From the NCBI GenBank assembly GCA_033060915.1, contig CM065397.1, forward strand, positions 30,837,501-30,901,500: DNA of 64,000 bases, written 5' to 3'. Source of the DNA: Euryodendron excelsum. Lineage: Eukaryota; Streptophyta; Magnoliopsida; Ericales; Pentaphylacaceae. Below the pieces are notes generated by a model. That model was not told the DNA's origin. It worked only from the letters and a program-made list of their open reading frames with translations, and did not search any database. Within the stretch, counting starts at the first letter, position 1. Each line of letters starts with the position of its first letter. Below, piece by piece: positions 22,801 through 35,100 of the stretch. A program made the position numbers and the translations under genes.

Positions 22801-23531
22801 GGTAAAGGTTGTTCGAGAAAAAGTGAGAAATCGAACTAGGGTTTTGTAACCTTAAAGTCATAAAAACCCTAAAAGAAGTGTCTAATCCTTTCCTAAAAAT
22901 TGCTTTCCAAAAATCATTACCTAAAGGAGTTTAGTTGACTAATAACTAATCTCCTAAGGGTGATGGAATATTTCAAAATACCTTTCACAAGGTATACAAA
23001 GAAATGATTTTCAAAAACTTTTTCAAGATAAGTTCAAAAGAGCTCTTATCTTACCCCAATCCAAAATTCTCATTCCAAGATTTTCAAAACAAAGATTTAA
23101 AACTATTCTAAAGCTCCCTTGAGTCACTCTAAAAATATTTTAAAACTTCCTTGAGCCATTTCAACACATCCTCAACTCTCTTAAATTAGTTTCCAAAAAC
23201 TTTCAAAAATATTCTAAGTCCTACTTTAGAGGCATTTTCAAAAACATCCAAGTTTTTGTTTTCTCCAAAAAAAAAACCCTCTCTTAAGAAAGTTCTTTCA
23301 AAACCTTTTTAAAGACCTTAAGTTTATGTCTTCATACTTTACTTAGTTTTAGATGACCTAACTCACCTTAACAAAGTTAGGTGGCGACTCCAAACCTTTT
23401 TCCAAAAACCTTTATTCAAATCAATTTCTAATTAAAATCTAATCGCACTCGTCCTTCTAGGAGGATGAGTTCTAATGAGAGAGTACCATGTGTTTCCCAC
23501 ATATCTCAAGTGCGAAAAACCGAGGCATGAC
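19850..23531 (+). repeat. Long LTR copy C, 5'-truncated
   Basis: The copy lacks the TGTAA...ACCCCATTTT start. It picks up in the subrepeats (GAGAAAGTACCAACTCCTC near 19863 and 19918; AAAATAACCATTTTGC near 20034) and runs through a TATA box (TATAAATA, 20787-20794), the conserved leader text around 20990-21250, the G-poor tract and the end, here GAGGCATGACA at 23531. No coding sequence is seen. The left edge is approximate. Confidence 0.65.
20663..20766 (+). promoter_or_regulatory. Palindromic motifs upstream of LTR C TATA box
   Basis: An inverted repeat lies at 20663-20682 (arms AAGATGCCA and TGGCATCTT around TG), with ATGTAAT and ATTACAT half-sites between 20704 and 20760. They end some 20 bp before the TATAAATA at 20787-20794. 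The inverted copy D has a related site at 28233-28246. Confidence 0.45.
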
Positions 23532-23708
23532 ACACCTTTAATTTTGTTAGGTGGTGACTCCCAATTTTTTCAAAAAGCCCTTAATCAAATTAAGTTTTCA
23601 AGTCCAAACCCCCATCGCACTTGTCCTTCTAGGAGGGCAAGTTCTAACAAAGAGAACACTGTGTTTTTCCCGAGCCAAGACGGCTTGGTTAAAAATTGGG
23701 GCATGACG
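23532..23708 (+). repeat. Second copy of the LTR tail, joined to LTR C
   Basis: This repeats the last ~180 bp of the long LTR: GTTAGGTGGTGACTCC, the palindrome at 23620-23641, and the end GGGGCATGACG. It starts exactly where LTR C ends, at a point sharing the short phrase ACACACCT with the normal internal sequence, so it looks like a microhomology join. Confidence 0.65.
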
Positions 23709-24519
23709 TTTTGAAAACCATTTTAACACATTAAAACCACTCAAGTGAGAATGTGCTTCATATGGTTGATTTGTGAAAACCACTTAAGAGAGGGTTATCT
23801 TAGAATCCATTTCAATCACAAACTCAAGAAAGCAGAACTTTTGAAAACCACTTAAGAGTTGGTTGTTTTGAAAATCATGATAAAACATGAAAACCACTCA
23901 AATTAGGATATGATTCATATGGTTGATTTGTGTAAACCACTCAAAAGAGGGTTGTCTTGGAAACCATTTTAATCACAAACTCAAGTGAGCAAACTTTTGA
24001 AAGCCACTCTAGAGCAGGTTATTTTGAAAACCATTTTATGCAAAACTCAAAAGAGTAAAATGAAATAATGCAATCTAAAGGTTAGGTGGTTGTAAAGGCA
24101 TTCTAAGGCATGGAAACTTAGAGTTTTTGGTAGGAACTGTCACGCCCCATAACCCGACCTATACGGATTTAAGGTATATGACCGGCTAGTAGCAACGCTA
24201 CCCAAGGCCGCAATACATAAACTGGTTGATCACATGTGCATAATCATATAAAATGATGCATAATTGTTAAAAATAGAACTTTTGATAACTTGAAAACATA
24301 ATCTGTGTCATACATGGCAGAGTTGTGCCTAATCCAAACATAGCATACATATGAGCCTAATCAAGGCTCACCAAGTTATAACATTGTACCATTACAAAAC
24401 ATTAAGATCTAGCTGTCAAACATAATACAAAACATAGGCCCGTGGGTCGTAGCTCAAAATCCACATATGGCCTTGCTTTAGGGCCTCCTAGATTGGCTAG
24501 TTGAAAATTATTTGAGAAA

Positions 24520-26237
24520 AATATAAGCTAATGCTTAGTGAATAACAATGATGTATGAACAAGAAAAAATCATATACTAGCAATTGTATCCAACGTATAA
24601 GGATAGATAACCCATTTATGCATAAGAATATGAACTTTTCCATGTATAAAGCTTATGCTTGGAATTCATAGGTAATGTAAACATCATTTGAAACTTTTTA
24701 ACATGTCAAAACATGGTATCGTAAGAAGAGATGCAACATAACATTGTTCTTAATATAGCATTTCATAACTTGTCATAAAGTATTTGAACATAACATAGTT
24801 CTTGGCTTAAAACATAAGTGTGCTACAACTCGACATATGAGCTAGGCTCTATAGTAACCATGTAGGTCACACTAAAGCTCTTTAGGCTAGGGACGTCTCC
24901 CAACATAGATAGTTTATTTTCTGTCCCCTATCATAGGACTATCGGGCTAGATTAAGGTCTTGCCACGAGAAGACCCAAGTTGGCACCATACATTGGAAAC
25001 TTAGCATCTCTTTCATTTACACATTATAGTCCATGGTTTTCATTCATAACATATATATAACTTGCATGCACTTGAAATATGACAATTGTAATTGAACGTA
25101 ACATTAATGCATCGAAATATATGAAAAACATTCATGATATAGAAGTGAACTTAAAACACTTGAAAAATAATAGAGTTTTAGTCATAGCATATCGTTACTG
25201 AACTATCTCTTATTGAACGGGTGATAAACCAGCTGTTCCTACACAAAATTCATATAGAAGCATAGAAATATCAATACAAGGTTCTAAGGCAAAGTAATAA
25301 AACATAAACCGACTAACCACATAAATCTCTCGACTCCAACTCATCAACCCCTCACTCTCACAACGGAAGAATGAGGCTAAGCTCTAGATTTTGGCCTTTA
25401 ATGCTTAGTAAATAACAATGATACATGAACAAGAAAAAAATCATAGACTAGCAATTATATCCAACGTATAAGGATAGATAACCCATTTATGCATAAGAAT
25501 ATGAACTTTTCCACGTATAAAGCGTATGCTTAGAATTCATAGGTAACGTACACATCATTTGAAATGTTTCAACATTTCAAAACATGGTATCGTAAGAAGA
25601 GATGCAACATAACATTGTTCTTGATATAGCATTTCATAACTTGTCATAAAGCATTTGAACATAACATAGTTCTCGGCTTAAAACATAAGTGTGCTACAAC
25701 TCGACATATGAGCTAGGCTCTATAGTAACCATGTAGGTCACACTAAGGCTCTTTAGGCTAGGGATGTCTCCCAACATAGATAGTTTATTTTTCATCCCTT
25801 ATCATAGGACTATCGGGCTAGATTAAGGTCTTGCCACGAGAAGACCCAAGTTGGCACCATACATTAGAAACTTAACATCTCTTTCATTTAAACATTATAG
25901 TCCATGGTTTTCATTCATAACATAAATATAACTTACATGCACTTGAAATATGACATTTGTAATTGAACGTAACATTAATGCATCGAAATATATGGAAAAC
26001 ATTCATGATATAGAAGTGAGCTTAAAATACTTGAAAAATAATAGAGTTTTACTCATGGCATATCGTTACTCAACTATCTCTGATTGAACAGGTGATAAAC
26101 AAGGTGTTCCTACACAAAATTCATACAGAAGCATAGAAACATCAATACAAGGTTCTAAGGCAAAGTAATAACATATAAACTGACTAAGCACATAAACATC
26201 TCACTCTCATAACAGAAGAATGAGGCTAAGCTCTAGA
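24520..26237. repeat. ~870-bp tandem duplication within the solo LTR
   Basis: The copies start at about 24520 and 25395 and align almost throughout. For example CAACGTATAAGGATAGATAA occurs at 24591 and 25462, an offset of 871. The offset falls to about 849 near the end, so small deletions have accumulated. Confidence 0.85.
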
Positions 26238-26657
26238 GCAAAACCTCAACGTAAAACGAGAACATAAGGTTGAGGGTGAAGTATGAAACTCCGAACATCG
26301 ATTCTTACATCGCATCCCAACCACCCCGAACAAAGGATACACACTCTAGGCTAGTTCCATATGAAAATAGGCTTAAAGGCCTTTAATTTGATAGGTCAAG
26401 GGTCAAAAAAATATTTCGGGTGAAGAAGTTGGGTCTTTTGAAAAACGGGCTAACATTTTGGAAAGCAAGGTTGTCGGCATGAATTTAGGTAGACTTCAAA
26501 CTCCAACAACTCACAATCCACAAGGAACTAAGGTGCAAACTTTATATGGATGAAAAGGTATATGTGTCTACTATCTAATGCTTCAAACGGTGCCCAAAAC
26601 TAAGTTTTCTAGAGCAAGTTAGGACTAAATTGCAAAACAGGGTCAAAACGGTCTTAT

Positions 26658-26865
26658 CGTTCGAACGCCCAAATGGACTATTCGAACGCCTAGGCCAAAA
26701 TAGCCGAACAGCTCTCAGGCCATTCGAACACCCCCTGGGCTGTTCGAATGCCAAGGTAAAAAAGGGGGGTGGCCCTTCTCTATCCGTTCGAACACCTAGA
26801 GGAGCCGTTCAAACTCTAGGCCAAAAACTCACTATTTGAACGACATATCGGGCGTTCAAACGCCC
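26658..26865 (-). promoter_or_regulatory. Cluster of TTCGAA motifs upstream of LTR TATA
   Basis: Eight or nine copies of a GTTCGAAC-like motif are present, including the perfect palindrome CGTTCGAACG at 26658-26667, many followed by GCC or ACC. In the transcribed (minus) direction the cluster ends about 110 bp upstream of TATAAAG at 26546-26540. The sister copy at 30595-30760 has GTCGAC motifs in the same place. Confidence 0.6.
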
Positions 26866-27566
26866 TGCTGCGCAGCAGCAGAAATTCGAACCAAAACTCT
26901 TCCAAACTCAACCAAACCTTCCCAATACTCTTAGGGCTCAAAGATTAGCCCACAAGGATGATAATAACTCAAAATGGGGGAGAAAAAATAATTAAATCAA
27001 AAGGATCTAGAGTTGAACTCAAAACCTTAACATTTAGATATTTGGGGATTTTTTCAAATCCACGACTCCTAATCTTCAACAATGAGTTTCAAGCTCTCAA
27101 AATCATGTAAATGGGACCCAAGGGGTCCTTGAAACTCAACAACAACTATCTTAGATGCATATATACAAATACCCAACACAATTCACCAAGATAGATACAT
27201 ATATACATACAATTTTAGAGAGAGAATAAAAACTTACCTTGCTCAAGTTTGTTCAAGTCTTCAAATGACCTCTCTTGGCTTGCGTTGAGGCTCTCCAAGC
27301 TCCCTTTCTCCTCCTTCTTTCTCTTCTTCTCCTCCCTCTCTCTCTTTCTCTCTCTCTCTAATGGTTGGCTGTGTGTTTTGTGAGTGTGTGTGTGTATAAG
27401 TGTATATAAGATGATACACATGGGAAATAATCCCATGTGTCTCACCCTATAGGCTTAAGTTACAACATAACTTTTAATTGGTCAACTTGACCCAAATGCA
27501 CATTAGAATGATATAAAGTTTAGAAAAACACATAAATAGGGAAATTGATGGGTTCAAGGTATTACA

Positions 27567-29168
27567 AGAACACTAAAGAATAATTTGGAGAGCTTTAGAC
27601 AGACATTTTGAAAAACTCTTTGAAATGAACTTTGAAACACTTTTGAAGATGAAATCAATGTAGGTTTGAAAAGGGGATTTCAACACAAAAATAATATCAT
27701 AGCATGCATGATATGAACATTACAACAAGTATAATGCAAAGGGTAGGATCATTCAAGGCTTGGCTTCACCACATAATAAGGTGCTCCAAGGTCATACCAT
27801 CTACAACTAGGCCTATAAGACATCCTCGGACGCCGTTGGTCACATAGACTTTCGTCTAAGCATGGCCTTGAAGCTCTCTTGTTTCAAGCATGCAAGAAAG
27901 TGAGATAGAAGATAGAGATTAAAATGGAAAATAGCTCAAGTGAGCAAGGGGGAGAAGAGAGAGTGAGGAATACTTGAATTTAAACTAAAAGTATACCTTG
28001 GTCTTCAATCCCCATTGCTTAGACCTTGGAGCTTCAAATGAAGATTTGGTCTTCAAAGAACTTGAGTTATGGAGACTTAGAAATATTTTTGAGCTCTCTA
28101 TTTTGATTTCTACAAAGTTTCCTCACCACTTTTGTTTCTAAAATAACGGGCCAAGGGTGGCCTGATATTTATAGGCAAACTGCCTTGCCTGGACACATAA
28201 AGGACATGCGTTTGGAATAGGCCTATAAGAGAGTGTCATGTGGCACTTATGTACTTACCAACCTTAAGGTCCAAGACAAATTTTTTATTGATCTAATCAA
28301 AATTTAGACGCATCTAACTTACACTTTCACGCCGGGAACTTTTATGCTTGCTTTTCCTCGAAATTCGTGTCATCCGGGAATGATCCGAGGAAATTGGGCA
28401 TGTTGATGACATTCTCTTACAGTTTCTCTTGAACTTTGGTATTTCTTAAAAGTCTTGAATAGTCTTGGTTGATGGAGAAAATGTCTTGGGAAGAGTGCTA
28501 AAAATAAGCTTTTGGAAGTGTCTGCAAGACGCTTGCTTGATTCCCTGACATAACCGTTTTTAATCCATGCGATCATGGCCTTCGGGAAGCAATCATTTTG
28601 ATTGTACCATACTAATGGAAAACCCTCTAGAAAGGTTTCAAGAAATTTCCTTATTTACGCATTTTGCTAATCGTTTGATGGTGTGTTATAATTAGGGAAT
28701 CAGGATTTGACACAGGAAACAAGAAGTAACTTTCCTTCGTTTCTCAAGTTTCCAAAAGTACCCTATTTCGAGCCATTCGTTCACAACCTTCGAGCAATGT
28801 TATTGACGATCGGATTGTACCAATGGAAAGCCTATGGCTCAGGCATCTGGAAATTTCTTAATTCTCACATTTTGTCAATTATTTGATGGTGCACTTTGGA
28901 GAAGCGTATATGATGCACTTCTCGAAGCTTGTATTGATTAAGGTGTGTTTTGAGTCAAGGGACTTGCCTAGAAATGCTAGGAACCCTCTTTGGAGTTTTC
29001 CAGTAAGGGCTTGTTTAGTTTTTGAACCCGGTGTGGTCTTGAAAATGCCCTCGGGCATGCAGAGGTAAAATTGTTATTTTAACTGGAGCTTGTCGAAATG
29101 AGACCAAAATGGACTTTATTTGGATATTAGTGCATGTTTGTCTACATAGAGGTTTGGGATGGTCTTGC
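27567..29168 (-). repeat. LTR D, promoter and leader segment
   Basis: No gene. It carries the leader text of the long LTR family inverted (CATGCAAGAAAG near 27890, TATA box at 28166-28173) and U3 subrepeats. A site with arms GTGTCA and TGGCAC lies at 28233-28246, upstream of the TATA box in the minus direction. Confidence 0.55.
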
Positions 29169-31514
29169 TATCATACCCGCAATCTAATTAGACATCATTA
29201 ATGTCACATTCGGCATGGCATGATTACACAGGTCACCATACCTGTAAGCGACACCTTAACAATACTTCCAAGAGACAATAACTAAATAATAAAACATATA
29301 ATGTAATAATAAACCATAAATTAAACTCATTTACATCTCCAACTGAAAACTAAACAAACTCCCTAAAATCTTCTACTACCAATTTACATTAACAAAAAAC
29401 ATAATACAAACATAAATCTCAATCCTAATATCTCATACGCCACCCGACGTGACATTATAAATCCATTGGTAAAAACTTTTTCAATCCCTGTCATGCGACA
29501 CCCCAACATAACCATGAAAGCCACCATGGCTAAGACCAAGACTGCATTAAACTGGACCCACATCTTTGTCTCACTTGCCAAAAAGGTTTGTGTGGGCATG
29601 AGCTAAAAGTCAATGTACTCACGGTAGATAATCAAACTCATACAGAATGATATATATAAACATCCACAATAGATATCCATCAAGAAAGGACAACAATGCA
29701 ATAATGTGTCACTCACATGTGCTCGCAAGTTTAGATGACATTGGCCTAATGAGTGATGGCTCGTTATCAAGGAATGCCCACTGTGGCATCCCTAGGCTAG
29801 TCCACCATGACTAAACCTTGATTAACCTACCATGGTTAACTCTCTCTAGTGTAATGCAAAGTATACAAGATGATTGGTATGCAATGCCACCTCACATTAT
29901 ATATAGATAATCACCATTATCACCTCATAAATATAATCACAAACATCAATCATACAAGAGACAAGCAATTCAATATGAATAAGATTATCATATATTTCCC
30001 ACCTGTTACCGTACTCACACCACGGTAAGGTTAGTCCTTGGTTGATATTGATGGTTCTTGTCTTCCGTGAGCCCCTATCACCTCAACCATGTTAGTGTAG
30101 GAACCATAAGATCAACAATAATCAAAGAGAAATGACAATGCATAACCTAGAATCAGTATAAATGATGAATGCATACATCTTACATAAGTTTAAGTGATAC
30201 ATGTCTAACGCGTCATAAACACTCTCAACAATGCAACCAAAGATAAGAAATAACTTTTACCAAAACCCAATATAATGTAATAGGTCAATCTCCTTTGAAA
30301 CTAGGCTTAAAGACCTTTAGGTTGATAGGTTATGGGTCAAAAATATATTTTAGATGAAGAAGTTATGTCCGTTGAAAGATGGACTAAAATTCTGAAAAAC
30401 TATGATATTTGTAGAAATTGTAGCTCATCTTTAAACTGTCATATCTCTCAATCTACAAAGATTTAGAATGCCCACTTTATATCAATAGAAAGTCCCATGA
30501 GTCTACTTTTTTACGCTTTAAATGATGCACCCTTTCAAGTTTTCTAGAGTGAGATATGACTATTTTACCAAAGTGTGTCTATCTGCCAACCCTACGTGTC
30601 GACCCCACAATCTCATGTGTCGACACCTTTGGACAGTGAGTAAAATTTTGTTCAATGTGTTGACACCTCTACTCCAAGTGTCGAAAACTCAGGACAGAGA
30701 CCAAAAATTTGGTGTAAACTATTACATGTGTCGACCTCTAAGGTCAGGGGTTGACCCCTCCCCACCTTAGCTCCAAAATAAAGCTTCTGAAACATGGTTT
30801 TTCATCTCCAAGGACTCCAAAATGCAATACCAAGCTAGAAATAAAATCAAACACAAACAAAAACATGTTCACCAAGATGAATCAAGACTTTTAATATGAA
30901 AGCTTTCATCAACCTTCTCCTTCATCACCTCCCTCTAACTCCAATGATATGAAAACATACTAACATACATGAATCAATGCAAATAATATAAAACCAACAA
31001 GAACATGATGAATCTTACCTTAATTAATGAGTTCAAGATGAAAACAAGTTTCCCCCTTTGGATTCCCTTTGAATTCTCTTCTTTTTCCTCTCTTTTCTCT
31101 CTCTTATCTTCCTTCCTTTGCTCCCAACTAATTCCCCTATCAAGCACCTTAATCTCTACACAAGCTCCTCTTTTCTTTCCCTTCTCTTGTTAGCCAAGTT
31201 AGATACAAAGGTGTCTCACACACACACACCCAACTTACACCTCCTTCTTCTACACTAATCACCAACTTAACATAATTAACCATGATTGGTTTAATTAAAC
31301 ATGATTAACATAAGATAATTTATGTGATTAATTAAGCTAATTAAACATACATTAAGCCCACTAATCACCTCTTGATCTTACTTAAAAATATAAAAATCTC
31401 ACTATAACTCACACATGTTAAAACATATTAAACAAGCACCTCAATTAGTATCAACACCTCATAAAATGCATTGAATCAAGCTAAGAATGAGGTTAAGAGA
31501 ATTAAGGTCTCACA
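29169..31514 (-). mobile_element. Nested solo LTR (about 2,346 bp), second copy of the same family
   Basis: It shares aligned segments with 24138-27566, such as AGGCTTAAAG(G/A)CCTTTA...GATAGGT (26367 and 30302) and AGTTTTCTAGAG (26601 and 30538). It opens TATCATACCCGC, probably a mutated TGTCAT, and ends GGTCTCACA. The flanks are CTTGC (29164-29168) and CTTAC (31515-31519), a target duplication with one mismatch. The minus-strand TATAAAG is at 30481-30475. No coding domain is seen. Confidence 0.65.
30595..30760 (-). promoter_or_regulatory. Cluster of GTCGAC motifs upstream of LTR TATA
   Basis: Five sites of the form GTGTCGAC or decayed versions are present (30596, 30615-30626, 30656, 30677, 30726), with a last inverted GGGGTTGACCCC near 30747. 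They sit about 115 bp upstream (minus direction) of TATAAAG at 30481-30475, the same position as the TTCGAA cluster of the sister copy. Confidence 0.6.
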
Positions 31515-32130
31515 CTTACCACTTTGAGGAATATGTACTTCCTAAGGAGCATGCTGGGGCGCCTAGGGACAAAATGGTTATTTTGACTGGAGCTCTCCGA
31601 AATGGGACTAAGGTTTGAATGGCATATTGAACATGATGGATTGTTTAGAGACAGTGTTGAGGGTAGTCTTACCATCTTAAGAAATTGGTACTTTTTCGAA
31701 AGACGTGCATGTTTGCCCAAGGGCAAAATAGTCATGTTTTACTGTATCAGGCTAATAGGCACTGGTGTCAACCTGGGTTTATGAGTGTTTTCGTCACTTC
31801 GACAGTTGTGATGAATCAGTTTCCAAAGGCATCCCGTCCTTAGTAAACATGTCACGACCAAGAGGCAGTTTCGATCTTTTGACACTAGGTTGCTTGCAGT
31901 GTGCCTGTGTTAACCTATTTGTGAATACTTCCGTCACTCCAATGACTTGATAGTTTATGAGTACTTTTGTCACTCTGGTGGTTTGGGCGATTAGTTCTAG
32001 AGATCACCCGATCTCAAAAAGTTACTTGATGCTATGAGGCATAACAAACATTCTATGTCGGCGGGTTAGTAGGCGCTAGAATTAAACTGTTTAAAGTTTG
32101 TGAGTGCTTCTGTCACTCCAATGGTATTGG

Positions 32131-35100
32131 TGTCCCACCCCGCTTCTAGACGTCAAGCCCTTCTCTCTCTTTCTGGGCCCGGGGGTGGAAATTTGGTACG
32201 GTGCTCTCTCCTTAGAAATCGTCCTTCTAGAAGGACGAATACGACGGGATTTGAATTTGAAATGGAATTTATTAGGGCTTTTTGAAAAGGTCTTTGAAGT
32301 CGCCACCTAACATATTTAAAGATGTGCTAGGTCATCTACACCAAGTAAAACCTAAAATTTAAACTTAGATTTTGAAAAAACGTCCTTATGAGAGGGTTTT
32401 AGAAGGTAGGGTTATCTGACAATCCTAAAAATGTTGGAAAGCCCTTTTGAAAATTGACTTCAATTTTGGTTTTTGAAATAGAAATTCTTAAGTTTGGGGG
32501 TTGGTTACGTGTAGGGAAGATGTTCTAAGACTATCACCTTATCCCGCCCTAGCAGTACTTATACATCTAATCACCTTTTACTCACCTAACTATGACTCGC
32601 CGGTTACCTAGGTTTAATGCTATTCACTTAGAAAACTTTTGAAAACAGAATTTTGAGAAGAGTTTGAAAGAAGGAGTTGAGAATTTGAAAAGGATTGTGA
32701 CCGCACCTCATGAAGGGTTACCTACGTACCTCCTTAAAGAGGATCAGATCAATTGTAGTTCAGACAAGAGTCCGAAAGAGTTGAAATTTTGAAATGGATT
32801 CCTATTTCTAGAAATTTTTCATTTTTAGAAAGTTTTCTTTTTAAGAAAGTTTGAGTTTGAAAGTGTTTTCTTTTCAAGAAGATTGGATTTTTCTTTTCAA
32901 GAAGATTGGACTTGAAATGTTTCCATTTTAGGAAAATTTGATTTGATTAGATTTTGAAATGTTTCCTTTTCAGGAAGATTGAGATTTGAAAAGATTTTAG
33001 ATTTTTTGATTTGAAAAGATTGGATTTTTAAAATGTTTTCTTTTTAGGAAGATTTGATTTTATTTTAAAATGTTTCCTTTTCAGGAAAATTGAGATTTGA
33101 GAAGATTTGATTTGTTTTAAAGAGATTTGATTTTGAAAAAGACCAGTTTGGAATGTTTCCAAAATGGAAAGAGTTAAATTAGGTTTAAATTTGAAAGATT
33201 TGAAAAATGAACGATTTGAGGGATTTGAAATGGAAGGTTTTGATTTGATTAAAAAGAAAAGTTTGGAAAAGGAAAGTTTCAATTGATTTGGAAATTGAGG
33301 ATTTTGAGGGTTTGAAATGGTAGGATGTTGGCTTAAAAATAGAAGGTTTCCAAGTTGGCAAAAAAGGGATTTTCTTATGATTGGACTTCTAGGGTTTAAC
33401 AAATATGAGTTTTGGAAATGGTTTGAAAATCAAGTCTTTTGAAAGCATGTTTTAGGGCCCAGAACCCTAACTTGGATTTTAGACATCCAAATGAATATCG
33501 TACTTTGCCTAAAGCCATTCTAGCCATTAAAATGCTAGAATCACTTTAGGCTTGTGGTTTTGAAATGTAATAAAGGCGCGAAGCCAAAAATGTAGACCTT
33601 TCAGGTCCTTTTGAATGTCACACACTTCTTGAAACAACCCTAGTCATGAAAGGACTAGGATCGTTCCAAGACCAGGTTTTTTAAAAGAAAAAAATATAGG
33701 CTGACGAAAGCCATTTAAAATGTCACACTTTTCTAGAAAAAAACCTAACCATAAAGGATTAGGATCCATCTAGAATTGTGGCTTTAAGAAAATTACTTTA
33801 GAAAATGGTTTTAAAGGGGTAGAGGAATGACATGAATGCAAATGCAATTGGACGATAGTAACAGCATGAAACATACAAGATTAGGTATCACCATATTGCA
33901 AGAGGGCCCTAAGGCCATGCCGTGAAGTAAGTGTGGGCCAAAAAGAGAGTCCCGATCGGTAATCTCCTTGTTCATTCTCGATATGGACTTAACGTCCTCT
34001 TGTTTTAAGCATGCAAGAAAGGTAGGTTTAGAGATAGGGGATTAAAAAAGAGAAGAACCCAAGTGGGTTTAGATGGAGAGGAGAAAGTGGGGCAGTACAG
34101 AAAAGTAAAATAGGGACTACCTTGTCTCATTGCTTCTTTCTTTGGTGGATGATCGGGCCTTGGACTTGGGAAGGCTTTGGGAACTTCTGGGCAGCTAGAC
34201 GGACCTTCGATGGAGCTTGGAAGCTAGGGCTTCGGGAGTTCAGACTCAGACTTGGCCGGCGGAACTTCGAGAAAGAGAAAGAGGACTCTGGGAGCTGTAT
34301 GGAATAAAATGGGAGAATTTCAAGAGAATTTTTTTGATCCAAAACAGAGAAGGGGAGGTCTGTATTTATAATGCAAAAATGGGAGAGTGGTGCACCACTC
34401 TTAGTGGCACGTGGCCTAATTTTAGTCGTGTGCCACTATGAGTGGTGCAGGAAGGTTTAATGAGAGCTTTAAAAAAGTCTGGATATGGGGTTAGTCGATT
34501 CGTAACTGATTCTGGGGGGTTATGCGCCACTATTAGTGCCACACGACTAAAGAGCGGTCATACTTCACTCGAAGTAGAGCAAGGAGGTTCTGATTCGAAA
34601 AAAGAAGGTGTCGGAGGCAGGACCCAGCTAGAAATGGAAGGGGATATTCCGAAGAGTGTCCCGGAGGTTGCCGGTTTGATTCCTGGGGCCGATATGGTTG
34701 AAGAGAGTGATCAAATGGCGGTCACCTTATCCTGAGAGTTCTAGGATTAACCAAGATTGATCATGATTGACCAGGTTGACCAAAGTTGACTAGGGTTGAT
34801 TGGGTTGACCAAAGTTGACTAGGGTTGACCAGAGTTGACTGGAGTTTACTAAAGTCGACTGGTGTTGCTAGTTTGATACCCAAAGCTGGTGTGGTTTCCT
34901 AGGGCACTTGGATGCATGGGGCAAAACTGTCATTTTAACTGGGGAACCTCCGGGGAAGGACCGGGGTTGACTGGATGGCACTGGACATGTCGGATCGTCT
35001 AGGGACAGCTCTAGAAAGTGGTCTTACCATTTCAAGGACTTTATACTTTCTTGAGGAACGTGCCGAGCTCGCTGGGGGCAAAATCATCATTTTTCACTGG

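Larger units (their letters stand above)
24138..27566 (-). mobile_element. Nested solo LTR (3,429 bp), first copy of a second family
   Basis: On the plus strand it opens TGTCACGCCCC and ends GGTATTACA. On the element's own strand it reads TGTAATACC...GGGGCGTGACA, a typical plant Ty3/gypsy LTR shape. The flanking bases are GGAAC (24133-24137) and AGAAC (27567-27571), one mismatch. It contains a tandem duplication of about 870 bp (24520-26237), a TTCGAA motif cluster (26658-26865) and a minus-strand TATAAAG at 26546-26540. No internal coding region is present. Confidence 0.75.

Noticed and set aside
27215..27445. Minus-strand frame with a charged Glu/Arg/Lys-rich stretch
   Set aside because: The charged stretch is a translated CT/GA-rich simple repeat near the edge of a solo LTR.
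33028..33402. 124-codon minus-strand frame
   Set aside because: It lies in the G-poor tract of LTR E, read on the element's sense strand. It is rich in Ser, Lys, Phe, Pro and Asn without any domain, like the chance frames of LTR A.
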